Origin: Chloroflexota bacterium
Lineage (GTDB): Bacteria; Chloroflexota; UBA6077; FW602-bin22; JACPQP01
NCBI GenBank assembly: GCA_016190465.1
Contig: JACPQP010000001.1
Coordinates: forward strand, 1-7,692
Length of the DNA stretch: 7,692 bases
Reading direction: 5' to 3'
Below, piece after piece: positions 1 to 6,231 of the stretch. The translations under genes were made by a program, and so were the position numbers. Under the pieces are notes generated by a model, which saw nothing but the letters and a program-made list of their open reading frames with translations, had not been told where the DNA came from and searched no databases. The first letter of the stretch is position 1. The number at the start of each line of letters is the position of its first letter.

Positions 1-717
1 CTCGTCGGGTGGCAAGAAGATGTGGACGGAGGCGCCCAGCCGGCGCTGCACTTCGTCCGAGCCGAGGTGAAACTCGATCTGGCACATCGGCCCGGTCGGA
101 GGAGGCCGATAGCCGAAGCCACGAAGATCCGGGAGGCGACTGTTGACGCCAGTTGCCAGGACCACCAGATCGTATCGCTCGCCTTCGCCGTCACTCACTA
201 CCTCGATCGGCTTCGCTCCAGTCGATCTCGTCAGGTTCTCGTTGGCTTGGCCCCGTCGAACCTCCTGCACCAGCGCGCGGCGGAGCTTGACCCCGCGGGT
301 GAGTGCCTGTTCAAGCAGCAGCTCGTCGAATGACATCAGGTCGGGCGGATGCCCGTAGCGGGGACCGACCCCACGATAGACACTGACGATGTCGGCGTCG
401 GCGTCGGGCTGAGTGGCATTGAGGGTGCCGGCAGTGGTGTGCAGCGAATACGTGTTGATGTGGTTGAGGATGATCGCCGCGGGGAGTTTCAGGTCCAGCT
501 CGCCGAACCGGCGCAGGACCGACGTGGGGATGATGCCGGCGCACATGTTGCAGCCGGGCTGGCCGAACCGGCGAAAGTCCTTGGCCTCGTAGATGGTGAT
601 GGCGATGTCGCGCCGGGCCAACCGGGCGTACTTGAGGGCGTAGAGCGCAAAGAAGCTGCCGGCTGGTCCACCGCCGATCACGGCGATGCGCAGAGGGGAT
701 GCGCTTGCTCCACTCAC
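1..717 (-). CDS. FAD-dependent oxidoreductase, geranylgeranyl-reductase-like (N-terminal part; 3' end outside window)
   Basis: An open frame of exactly 239 codons runs from a GTG at 717-715 to the left edge with no stop. Residues 11-20 (RIAVIGGGPAG region, GxGxxG at 15-20) form a Rossmann dinucleotide-binding loop. E44, at the end of the second strand (TIYEAKD), is the expected ribose-binding acid. A GCNMCAG motif follows at 55-61, giving a CxxC pair (C56, C59). A second FAD motif, DLVVLATGVNS, lies at about 183-193. This layout fits the NAD(P)/FAD-dependent oxidoreductase group related to geranylgeranyl reductases and FixC. The substrate cannot be told and the C-terminal half is missing. The GTG start is chosen because GGAGG lies five bases upstream (723-727) and the GGGPAG motif then sits near the N terminus. 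It is on the same strand as the lipoprotein genes but 234 bp from B2, so co-transcription is uncertain. There is no signal peptide, so it is probably cytoplasmic. Confidence 0.85.
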   Translation of the reverse strand, partial: MSGASASPLRIAVIGGGPAGSFFALYALKYARLARRDIAITIYEAKDFRRFGQPGCNMCAGIIPTSVLRRFGELDLKLPAAIILNHINTYSLHTTAGTLNATQPDADADIVSVYRGVGPRYGHPPDLMSFDELLLEQALTRGVKLRRALVQEVRRGQANENLTRSTGAKPIEVVSDGEGERYDLVVLATGVNSRLPDLRGFGYRPPPTGPMCQIEFHLGSDEVQRRLGASVHIFLPPDE

Positions 718-721
718 GGCA

Positions 722-727
722 CCCTCC
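722..727 (-). promoter_or_regulatory. Ribosome binding site for the FAD oxidoreductase GTG start
   Basis: The minus strand reads GGAGGG here, ending four bases before GTG (717-715); counted from the GGAGG core the spacing is five. It decides the choice of a GTG start, since no ATG occurs in this frame before the FAD-binding motif. Confidence 0.65.
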
Positions 728-798
728 GGGCTCGAGCTTCCCCCCTTTGGTCAAGAATGGTGGCTCTTCTCCTCCCCGTGTTGGCCTCCCTGGAGAGT

Positions 799-822
799 GG
801 CCCCGTCCTGCGGATGGGGGCC
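799..822 (-). repeat. Short GC-rich hairpin in the B2-oxidoreductase gap
   Basis: Arms at 799-808 (GGCCCCGTCC) and 812-822 (GGATGGGGGCC) can pair, with one bulged G, one G-T wobble and a three-base loop. It adjoins the larger inverted repeat at 828-947. It has no T-tract, so a terminator role is only possible, not shown. Confidence 0.4.
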
Positions 823-827
823 GTTTC

Positions 828-947
828 CCCCCTCTACCCCCTGCCGCCGTTCCTGAGCTGGGCCCCCACTCGGGGGGGAAGGGGGAGGACGTCCCCCCTC
901 TCCCCTGGTGGGACCCACTCAGGAACGGCGGGTAGGGGGAGAGGGGG
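828..947. repeat. Nested long inverted repeat (MITE-like or terminator-like) downstream of B2
   Basis: The outer arms, 828-857 and 918-947, are each 30 bases and complementary at nearly every position: CCCCCTCT..CCGTTCCTGAG pairs with CTCAGGAACGG..AGAGGGGG. The 60-base interior can fold again. TGGGCCCCCAC pairs imperfectly with GTGGGACCCA near the base of the loop, and GGGGGAGGAC faces GTCCCCCCTC at its centre. The whole 120 bases could therefore form one long interrupted hairpin. It begins five bases past the B2 stop codon (952-954), so it could end or protect the A2-B2 transcript. Its size and nested symmetry also resemble a non-autonomous intergenic repeat element. No coding capacity is apparent in 718-951. 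Confidence 0.65.
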
Positions 948-951
948 CGCC

Positions 952-2529
952 TTATTCGGCGACCGTGATCGCCAGCCGGTAGATGGGCAGTCGATACCCC
1001 AGAGCTAGGCCCGGGTGGTCCTGAAGGGCGGTGAGCTGGGGGGTGTCGTAGAGCCACGGTGGCTTGCCGTGTCCCTGGTAGATCGCGGGGTACAGATCGA
1101 TGAGGTGCACCCCTGGCCCGCCGGACGCCCGGAGGTTGACGGTGACGTCTCCGGAGCTGTTGAAGCCACAGGCGAAGCCGACGTAGCTGTTGTCGTAGAC
1201 CACGGTGTAGATGTTGTCCAGCTCGGTCCAACCGACGCCCTTGAGGTGCACCTGGAATGTTTCGCCTACCTTCACTCGATCTGGCGTAACACCGATCAGG
1301 CTAGGCTCGATCAGGTAGGCTGCTTCAGCGAGTATCTTGTCCCCCTGGATCACCTTCACCGAATGCCAGCCACCAAGGTCGTCAGGGACCTGAAAGTCCG
1401 TGACCAGCATCCCGTCCTTGTCGGTGGTCACCTGTCCAAGCGGGACCTCCGCCAGGGCCCAGCCCAGCCCGCTGGTGCGACTGCCCCGGGCGGTCACCCA
1501 GATGAGGTCGGCAGGAGCGTTAGGGCGGAGGTTCGTCACCTTCAGAGTAGCCTTGGAGAGGACTGGCCCGGCCGATGGCGTGATGGTCGCCTGGGCCTCG
1601 CGGGCTACGCCACTGGCCGTCGTTCTAGGAACAGCAGGGTCAAGGGCTGGCCTGGCGGCCGGCCATTCCAGCGACGCGGCCAGCGGGCCGCCGCTTTGCG
1701 TGACGGTGAACGCGAACTGGAAGATGGGGATGTGCGCCTGAGGGGACTGTTCCCAGTTGAGATAGGGAACCGTCTGCCCGGCGTGCCAGACGTCGACCGT
1801 GTGCTTGCCCACCGGGCCGGCGGCGCGTATGACGGCCGTTGCGCTCCCACGCGTCGTAACGGCCGAAATGAACCCGGCGTACTTGTTGTCGTAATTGACC
1901 GCCCAGGTGCTCTCCCAGGCCTTCCAACCGATCCCCTTCGCCTTCACCGTTATGAGCGTACCGAGTGGCCCTTCCTGTGGAGTCATCGTGAACTCCGGGA
2001 GAATCCGGAAGCCACCGCGGGCGACGTCTTTCTCGTCGACGATGGCGTAGATGTCATGGACTTCCCCATAGTCGTCGGGGACCGTGAAGGAAGCGGACAC
2101 CTGTCCGCCGGCGTCGGTAGTCGCTCGCCCGAGCGACACGCGCTTCTCCGTGAACTTGCGGTCATAGAACTCGACCGTCTCCGGGCTCGCCTGGGTAAGG
2201 TAACCTCCGTCCCACGTCACCCAGACAAAGTCGACCGGCTTGCCGGGTGAAAGGCCAACGCCGGTCACGGCGAAGCGCTCCCCGACGTAGCCCTTGACCG
2301 GCTCGACCTTGAGCGGCTTCAGCGGAATCGGAGTAGCCGTGGGCGCAGCGCCGGGCGCCGCCGATCCCGTGGCGGCAGTTGGCGCGGTGCTGGGCGCCGC
2401 CTTGATCGGCGAAGCCGGTGTTGTCTGCGCCGGGCTGCTACAGGCGACCAGCGCCAGCAGCACGGCGCTGGCTAGGACGCGTAGCGCGACGGGAAAGAGC
2501 CATAGCCTGGGGCGATACTGTCCACCCAC
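952..2529 (-). CDS. Lipoprotein B2: secreted lipoprotein with four Ig-like (IPT/TIG-type) domains
   Basis: 525 residues, of no named family that I recognise. A Sec-type lipoprotein signal peptide ends in lipobox LVAC with the lipidated cysteine at C30. An Ala/Thr/Pro linker covers about 31-70. Ig-like domains follow at about 73-176, 177-262, 314-407 and 408-496. Domains 1-2 repeat as 3-4: residues 183-248 and 415-480 align without gaps with 23 of 66 identities, sharing G[IV]GW (199-202, 431-434) and YDN.Y.GF (213-220, 445-452). One non-lipid cysteine, C454 in ACGFNS, is also present in B1. The C-terminal block around YQGHGKPPW (484-492) is highly conserved with B1. The GTG start is supported by AGGGAGGGG just upstream, and A2 ends 15 bp before it. 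No catalytic motif is visible, so a binding or structural role on the outer face of the membrane is inferred. Confidence 0.9.
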   Translation of the reverse strand: MGGQYRPRLWLFPVALRVLASAVLLALVACSSPAQTTPASPIKAAPSTAPTAATGSAAPGAAPTATPIPLKPLKVEPVKGYVGERFAVTGVGLSPGKPVDFVWVTWDGGYLTQASPETVEFYDRKFTEKRVSLGRATTDAGGQVSASFTVPDDYGEVHDIYAIVDEKDVARGGFRILPEFTMTPQEGPLGTLITVKAKGIGWKAWESTWAVNYDNKYAGFISAVTTRGSATAVIRAAGPVGKHTVDVWHAGQTVPYLNWEQSPQAHIPIFQFAFTVTQSGGPLAASLEWPAARPALDPAVPRTTASGVAREAQATITPSAGPVLSKATLKVTNLRPNAPADLIWVTARGSRTSGLGWALAEVPLGQVTTDKDGMLVTDFQVPDDLGGWHSVKVIQGDKILAEAAYLIEPSLIGVTPDRVKVGETFQVHLKGVGWTELDNIYTVVYDNSYVGFACGFNSSGDVTVNLRASGGPGVHLIDLYPAIYQGHGKPPWLYDTPQLTALQDHPGLALGYRLPIYRLAITVAE

Positions 2530-2532
2530 GAA

Positions 2533-2541
2533 CCCCTCCCT
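2533..2541 (-). promoter_or_regulatory. Ribosome binding site for the B2 GTG start
   Basis: The minus strand reads AGGGAGGGG, with a GGAGG core five bases from the GTG at 2529-2527. It lies in the 15-bp gap after the A2 stop, consistent with A2 and B2 being translated from one transcript. Confidence 0.6.
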
Positions 2542-2544
2542 GCT

Positions 2545-3321
2545 CTAATCGATGATCTTCACTCGGCTGTCGGTGCTTGGGGGGCTCACGAGAGCCGGGA
2601 CCTTGAAGCTCCCCGTGCGGCCACCCGGGCCGACCACGGTGATGCCGTAGTCAAAAGAACCCAACGGATAGTCCAGGGGAATGTCCCAGGCGGCGGACCA
2701 CATCCAGGGAGCATCGGGAACACGGCCGCCAGCGCGCTGGGAGAACCGGCTGGTCAACTCGTCGCCGTGGGGAAGTTTCACCTTGATGGTCGGGCTGTCC
2801 TTGTCGGTGAGGCGCTTCCCGGTCGACGTGTCGATCACCTCGAACCGCCAGACGATCTTCATTCCCCGCTTGAACACGCTGTTGGGGGTACAGGCGACCG
2901 TAGAAGCCACACCGTACGGGCTGACGCTGGTGGTTGCCAGGGTCTCGACGTAGAAGGCGAAGGGTACCGGGTCGTACAGTGAAGCGGGTGGAGCGGGCTT
3001 CGGCGGGGGCGTGGCGCCGGGCGGCAACGGCGTCGGGGTTGGCGGGGGTGCCGGTGTGGGCACCTTCTGCGCCCCGATGAGGGTGGTCACGCCAGCCGGG
3101 GCGCCCGGCGGCGCCGCCCTCTGCTGGAGATCGGCCACCTCCTTCTCCTTCGCTGAGAGCTGCTGCTGAAGCGCCGCCGACTTTCGCTCCTCGGCGGAAA
3201 GCTTTTGCCTGGTTGCGTCGTACTCGCTCTGGGAGACTCCCCCTGCGCAAGCGACCAGTACCAGGGAGCTACCCAACAGACCAACTGCGACTCGCCGGCT
3301 GATGCGTGTCTGTGGTGCCAT
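2545..3321 (-). CDS. Lipoprotein A2: Tat-like signal, coiled coil, Pro-rich linker and C-terminal beta domain
   Basis: 258 residues, of no named family that I recognise. The N terminus ISRRVAVGLLGSSLVLVAC carries a twin-arginine (SRRVAV at 8-13) in front of a mildly hydrophobic stretch and a lipobox with C25, suggesting a Tat-exported lipoprotein. Residues 30-70 are charged with heptad-like Leu/Ala spacing, including LQQQLSAKEKEVADLQQ at 51-67, and look like a coiled coil. A Pro/Thr linker (about 88-113) leads to a 145-residue domain with IVWRFEVIDTSTGKR (156-170), KLPHGD (182-187), SQRAGG (194-199) and AWDIPLDYPLG (211-221). This domain looks beta-rich and Ig-like. C144 is a conserved non-lipid cysteine. 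The ATG is preceded by AGGAG at a six-base spacing. It is a paralogue of the gene at 5168-5959 and the first gene of its own transcription unit. Confidence 0.88.
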   Translation of the reverse strand: MAPQTRISRRVAVGLLGSSLVLVACAGGVSQSEYDATRQKLSAEERKSAALQQQLSAKEKEVADLQQRAAPPGAPAGVTTLIGAQKVPTPAPPPTPTPLPPGATPPPKPAPPASLYDPVPFAFYVETLATTSVSPYGVASTVACTPNSVFKRGMKIVWRFEVIDTSTGKRLTDKDSPTIKVKLPHGDELTSRFSQRAGGRVPDAPWMWSAAWDIPLDYPLGSFDYGITVVGPGGRTGSFKVPALVSPPSTDSRVKIID

Positions 3322-3388
3322 CTTGATCTCCTGCTACTTCTCCTCGGGGCCCCTCTCAGAGTTGCCGCTCCTCGGGACCCTCGAATGA

Positions 3389-3417
3389 ATTGTAAGCTAT
3401 CGCTAATACAGGCGCAA
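3389..3417 (-). promoter_or_regulatory. Sigma70-type promoter for the A2-B2 unit
   Basis: On the minus strand TTGCGC (3412-3417) and TACAAT (3389-3394) are separated by exactly 17 bases. The -10 box matches the consensus at five of six positions, while the -35 matches only TTG. It sits in the only clearly AT-richer patch of the region (about 3385-3410), between the B1 hairpin and A2. Transcription would start near 3382 and give a leader of about 60 bases before the A2 ATG at 3321. Confidence 0.6.
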
Positions 3418-3493
3418 GACCCTCTCTCTCCTTTCCGCGACGACTCCCATCCGCGCGGCGGCCTCCGAGCAGCCCAGAACGAAGCGACGAACG

Positions 3494-3529
3494 GTGTGCC
3501 GGAGGCCGGGGAAACGGCCTCCGGCACAC
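3494..3529 (-). terminator. Hairpin terminator after B1
   Basis: A perfect 15-bp stem (3494-3508 with 3515-3529; arm GTGTGCCGGAGGCCG) closes a six-base loop 40 bases downstream of the B1 stop. Only a weak, interrupted T-rich run follows on the minus strand (CGTTCGTCGCTTCGTTC). It may therefore be a GC-strong terminator of the kind common in high-GC genomes, or a stabilising 3' hairpin. It separates the two lipoprotein cassettes and lies upstream of the A2 promoter. Confidence 0.65.
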
Positions 3530-3568
3530 GATGTGGCCGTCAGCACAGGGCGAACACAAGGTTCGCCG

Positions 3569-5137
3569 CTACTCGACGACCTCGATCGCCAGCCGATAGA
3601 CGGGCAGCCGATACCCCAGCGCCAGACCCGGCGCGTCCTGAAGCGCGGTCAGGTGGGGGATCTGGTACGTCCACGGTGGCTTGCCGTGTCCCTGGTAGAC
3701 CATCGGGTAGAAGTCGATGAGGTGGGTCCCCGGACCGCCGGTCGCCACGAGGTCGAACGTGATGTCGCCGCCGCTGTTGAAGCCGCAGGCGTAACCGATG
3801 TAGGCGTTGTCGTAGGTCACGGCGATGCCGTTATCCAGCTCGGTCCAGCCGATGCCCTTGATCTGCACCGTGACGATCTCCCCGGCCTTCACTCGCTGCG
3901 GGGTGACCTGCACCAGGCTGCGCTCGACGTAGTACGGGACCTCCATCAGGAGCTTCTCGCCCTGGACCACCTTCACCACGTGCCATCCTCCCAGGCTATC
4001 GGGGATCTGGACGCGGGTGTTGAGCGATCCGTCGCGGCCGGTCGTGGCTCTCCCCAGTGAGCTATCGAGCAGCGACCAGCCGCTGGGTGTAACCCGGTTC
4101 CCTCTCGCCGTCACCCAGAACAGCTCTACCTCGGCGTTGGCCGGGAGGCCACTGGCCCGCAGGTTGGCTGGCGAAAGGATCGGGCCGGAGGCCGGCTCGA
4201 AAGCTCCCTTGAGATCCGGTGAGGACGACGTCAGGGTCGCCGTCGTCCGGAGAGCCCCGTCGTTGAGCGTGGCGACTCGCCTGGGGTCCGGCCAGTCGAG
4301 GGTGGCCCGCGGGGCTCCCTCATCGCGGGTCACGGTAAACACCCAGGTCTTGTCGAAAAGCGACTGCGCGTAGGGCGACTGTCGCCAGTTGAGGTAGGGC
4401 GTGGCCACACCGTCGGCGTTGATCGACACGTGGTGTTTCCCCACCGGTCCGGCCGCGCGGATCTGAAAGCTCGCGCTGCCTCCCGTGGTAATCGCCGTGA
4501 CGAAGCCCATATACTTGTTGTCATAGCGGACGGTCAGCGTGCTCACGTAGGTCGACCAGCCCATCCCCTTGAGGGTGACGTTGATGGGACTCCCCACCGG
4601 TCCCTCGGTCGGGCTGATGCTGGCCGTGGTGAGGATACGGAAGCCTCCCTTCGCGAAATCCACGCCGTCCACGACGGCGTAGATGTCGTGCGGTTCCCCG
4701 AAATCCTCGGGGGCCGTGAACGTCGCCGTTACCCCTCCCTTTGCGTCGACCGTGGCTGCGCCCAGCCGGTTCCGCTTCTTCTCGAACATCCGCTCGTAGA
4801 ACTCGACGTTCTCGGTGCTGGCCTTGGTCGAGTAGCCGCCGGTCACGGTCAGCCATTGGAAGTCGACGAGCTTCCCCGGGATGAACCCCTCCCCGGTGAT
4901 GGTGAAGGTCGTGCCGACCGGCCCGGTGTCCGGGCTCACCTTGAGCAGCTTGATGGGGATCGCCGTCGCCGTGGGCGCGATGCTCGCCGACGCTGCCGGG
5001 GCCGGTGAAGCCGGAGCAGCAGTCTTGGTTGCCGAGTCGCGCGCGCAGGCAACCAGCAGCACCAACAAGCTGATGAACATCAGGCTGGAACCGGCGCGCC
5101 ACACCCGCCAGATCATCGGTGCGATTGTGCCCTTCAT
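3569..5137 (-). CDS. Lipoprotein B1: secreted lipoprotein with four Ig-like (IPT/TIG-type) domains
   Basis: 522 residues, a paralogue of B2 over its whole length; in the last 53 residues 41 are identical. The signal peptide ends in lipobox LVAC with C31, followed by an Ala/Ser/Pro-rich linker to about residue 60. The first Ig-like domain starts with the textbook IPT/TIG signature VSPDTGPVGTTFTITGEGF (67-85). A second begins at about 174 (SPTEGPVGSPINVTLKGMGW), and domains 3 and 4 lie at about 313-404 and 405-490. The paired motifs G[IM]GW (191-194, 428-431) and YDN.Y.G[FY] (205-212, 442-449) show the same internal duplication as in B2. C451 in YACGFNSGG is the matching non-lipid cysteine. The ATG at 5137 has AGGAG seven bases upstream; an in-frame ATG at codon 8 lacks such support. 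A1 ends 30 bp upstream. A structural or ligand-binding role outside the membrane is inferred; no enzyme motif is seen. Confidence 0.9.
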   Translation of the reverse strand: MKGTIAPMIWRVWRAGSSLMFISLLVLLVACARDSATKTAAPASPAPAASASIAPTATAIPIKLLKVSPDTGPVGTTFTITGEGFIPGKLVDFQWLTVTGGYSTKASTENVEFYERMFEKKRNRLGAATVDAKGGVTATFTAPEDFGEPHDIYAVVDGVDFAKGGFRILTTASISPTEGPVGSPINVTLKGMGWSTYVSTLTVRYDNKYMGFVTAITTGGSASFQIRAAGPVGKHHVSINADGVATPYLNWRQSPYAQSLFDKTWVFTVTRDEGAPRATLDWPDPRRVATLNDGALRTTATLTSSSPDLKGAFEPASGPILSPANLRASGLPANAEVELFWVTARGNRVTPSGWSLLDSSLGRATTGRDGSLNTRVQIPDSLGGWHVVKVVQGEKLLMEVPYYVERSLVQVTPQRVKAGEIVTVQIKGIGWTELDNGIAVTYDNAYIGYACGFNSGGDITFDLVATGGPGTHLIDFYPMVYQGHGKPPWTYQIPHLTALQDAPGLALGYRLPVYRLAIEVVE

Positions 5138-5167
5138 GTTCTGTCTCCTTTGATGACTGACGACTGC

Positions 5168-5959
5168 CTAGTCGATGATCTGGACGCGGCTGTCGATCCC
5201 GTAAGCCGCGCCCGACGCCGGGCGGATCAACGCGGGAGGCTTCCAGGTAGCCGTGCGGTCCTTCACGATCACCTGGACGGCATAGTCCAGGGCACCCAGC
5301 GGGTAGTCGAGCGGGATGTCCCACCCCGCGCCCCACATGTAGGGGGCGGTGGGCACCGAGCCGCCGGCGCGCTGGGAGAACCGGGGGGTGACATCTTCCC
5401 CGTGGGGGAGCTTGATCTTGACGGTCGGCTGATCCCGATCCGTCACGCGCTTCCCCGTCGAGGTGTCGATCACCTCGAATCGCCAGACGATCATCATCCC
5501 CCGCTTGAAGAAGGTGTTGGGAACACAGGCGGCGGTGGCGATCCAGTTCTCCTTGGCATGGTTCGTCGACAGCGTCTCCACGTAGAAGGCGAACGGGCCG
5601 ACCGACTCGTACAGCGAGGGGGGCGGGGTCGGCTTTGGCACAGGCGTGAAGCCCGGCGGCAACGGCGTCGGAGTGGGCGCAGGCGGCGCCGGGGGTATCT
5701 TCTCGGCCCCGATAAGGGTGACCACACCCGGTTTGCCGGCTGGCGCCGCCGCTGCCTTCTGCTGGAGATCGGCCACCTCCTTCTCCTTCGCCGAGAGCTG
5801 CTGCTGGAGAGCCGTGGCTTTCTGCTCCTGCGACGCCAACTGTTTCTTCACCGCGTCGAAGTCCGTCTGCGAGATACCCGTGGAGCAGGCGGCGAGCGCC
5901 AGGGAGCTGCCAAGTAGACCAACTACGACTCGTCGATTCATCCGTGTCCGGAGTGCCAT
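5168..5959 (-). CDS. Lipoprotein A1: twin-arginine signal, coiled coil, Pro-rich linker and C-terminal beta domain
   Basis: 263 residues, a full-length paralogue of A2. The N terminus has NRRVVVGLLGSSLALAAC: a twin-arginine (R9-R10), a short hydrophobic stretch and a lipobox with C25. A charged coiled-coil segment (about 30-70) contains the same LQQQLSAKEKEVADLQQ at 51-67 as A2. A TPTPLPPG-type linker spans about 88-115. The C-terminal domain has ACVPNTFFKRGMMIVWRFEV (144-163), KLPHGED (183-189), SQRAGG (195-200) and AGWDIPLDYPLG (211-222). From memory, secreted Chloroflexota proteins of unknown function carry a similar 'F.RG..VVWR...D..TGK' domain; I cannot verify this here. The ATG is preceded by GAGGAG seven bases upstream. 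It is followed closely by B1, and the same A-then-B order recurs in the second copy, suggesting the two products work together. Confidence 0.88.
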   Translation of the reverse strand: MALRTRMNRRVVVGLLGSSLALAACSTGISQTDFDAVKKQLASQEQKATALQQQLSAKEKEVADLQQKAAAAPAGKPGVVTLIGAEKIPPAPPAPTPTPLPPGFTPVPKPTPPPSLYESVGPFAFYVETLSTNHAKENWIATAACVPNTFFKRGMMIVWRFEVIDTSTGKRVTDRDQPTVKIKLPHGEDVTPRFSQRAGGSVPTAPYMWGAGWDIPLDYPLGALDYAVQVIVKDRTATWKPPALIRPASGAAYGIDSRVQIID

Positions 5960-6000
5960 GCTGTATCTCCTCGTACCTTACTGTCCCTCGTGGTCTGGCC

Positions 6001-6190
6001 GGGGGCAGGCACGGGGGCCTGCCCCTACGTGGTGGTTCGGGCGGGGGCAGGCACGGGGGCCTGCCCCTACGTGGTGCCGCGGATGCTGGGTGCGTTTGGC
6101 GGGCTGTCGACGGAGACGGCCTTCCCCTACGCGGTGGCGCGGCTGGCAACGTAGGGGCAGGCCCCCGTGCCTGCCCCGTGCCTGCCCCCG
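6001..6190. repeat. Cluster of GC-rich palindromic intergenic repeats
   Basis: Two identical 34-base copies lie at 6001-6034 and 6043-6076, each GGGGGCAGGCACGGGGGCC followed by TGCCCCTACGTGGTG. A third copy is inverted at 6149-6177 and followed by a duplicated half (6178-6190). A degenerate half copy in direct orientation lies at 6118-6136. Each full copy is a hairpin: GGGGCAGGC pairs with GCCTGCCCC around a six-base loop (6002-6010 with 6017-6025, 6044-6052 with 6059-6067, 6154-6162 with 6169-6177). The direct and inverted copies could also pair with one another. These look like REP/MITE-type dispersed repeats, and they fill most of the 272-bp gap between the cupredoxin gene and A1. I see no promoter or small gene in 5960-6231. 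Confidence 0.85.
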
Positions 6191-6231
6191 CAAGCTTTGC
6201 GCCTTTCGCTCCTTCCGTGCGTCTCGTGGTC

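Larger units (their letters stand above)
952..5959 (-). repeat. Tandem duplication of a two-gene lipoprotein cassette (A1-B1, A2-B2)
   Basis: The blocks 3569-5959 (A1, B1) and 952-3321 (A2, B2) have the same gene order, strand and close spacing, with starts offset by 2638 bp (A) and 2608 bp (B). Protein similarity runs end to end. DNA similarity is still obvious in places: 3120-3153 and 5758-5791 are 34 identical bases inside the coiled-coil codons. The start of B2 at the C-terminal end (952 to about 1090) likewise matches 3569 to about 3710 closely. The intergenic sequences differ, so this is an old duplication rather than an assembly artefact. Confidence 0.9.

Noticed and set aside
311..1231. 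A 306-codon minus-strand open frame across the B2 3' end and the oxidoreductase gene
   Set aside because: It runs through the inverted repeat and is out of frame with both genes. Its translation is Arg/Pro-rich and lacks the FAD motifs that the correct frame (1-717) shows.
1015..2250. A 411-codon plus-strand open frame opposite B2
   Set aside because: The composition is that of a reverse-complement shadow. The minus strand carries a lipoprotein with a full-length paralogue.
952..5959. The duplicated cassette as an assembly artefact
   Set aside because: The copies have diverged throughout at protein level and their intergenic regions are unrelated, so this is a real, old duplication.
6001..6076. 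Two identical 34-base direct repeats as a possible CRISPR array
   Set aside because: The copies are separated by only eight bases, a third copy is inverted, and no cas genes are present. They are palindromic dispersed-type repeats.
5960..6231. A promoter for A1-B1
   Set aside because: No pair of -35/-10-like boxes at suitable spacing is visible on the minus strand. The region is dominated by GC-rich palindromes.
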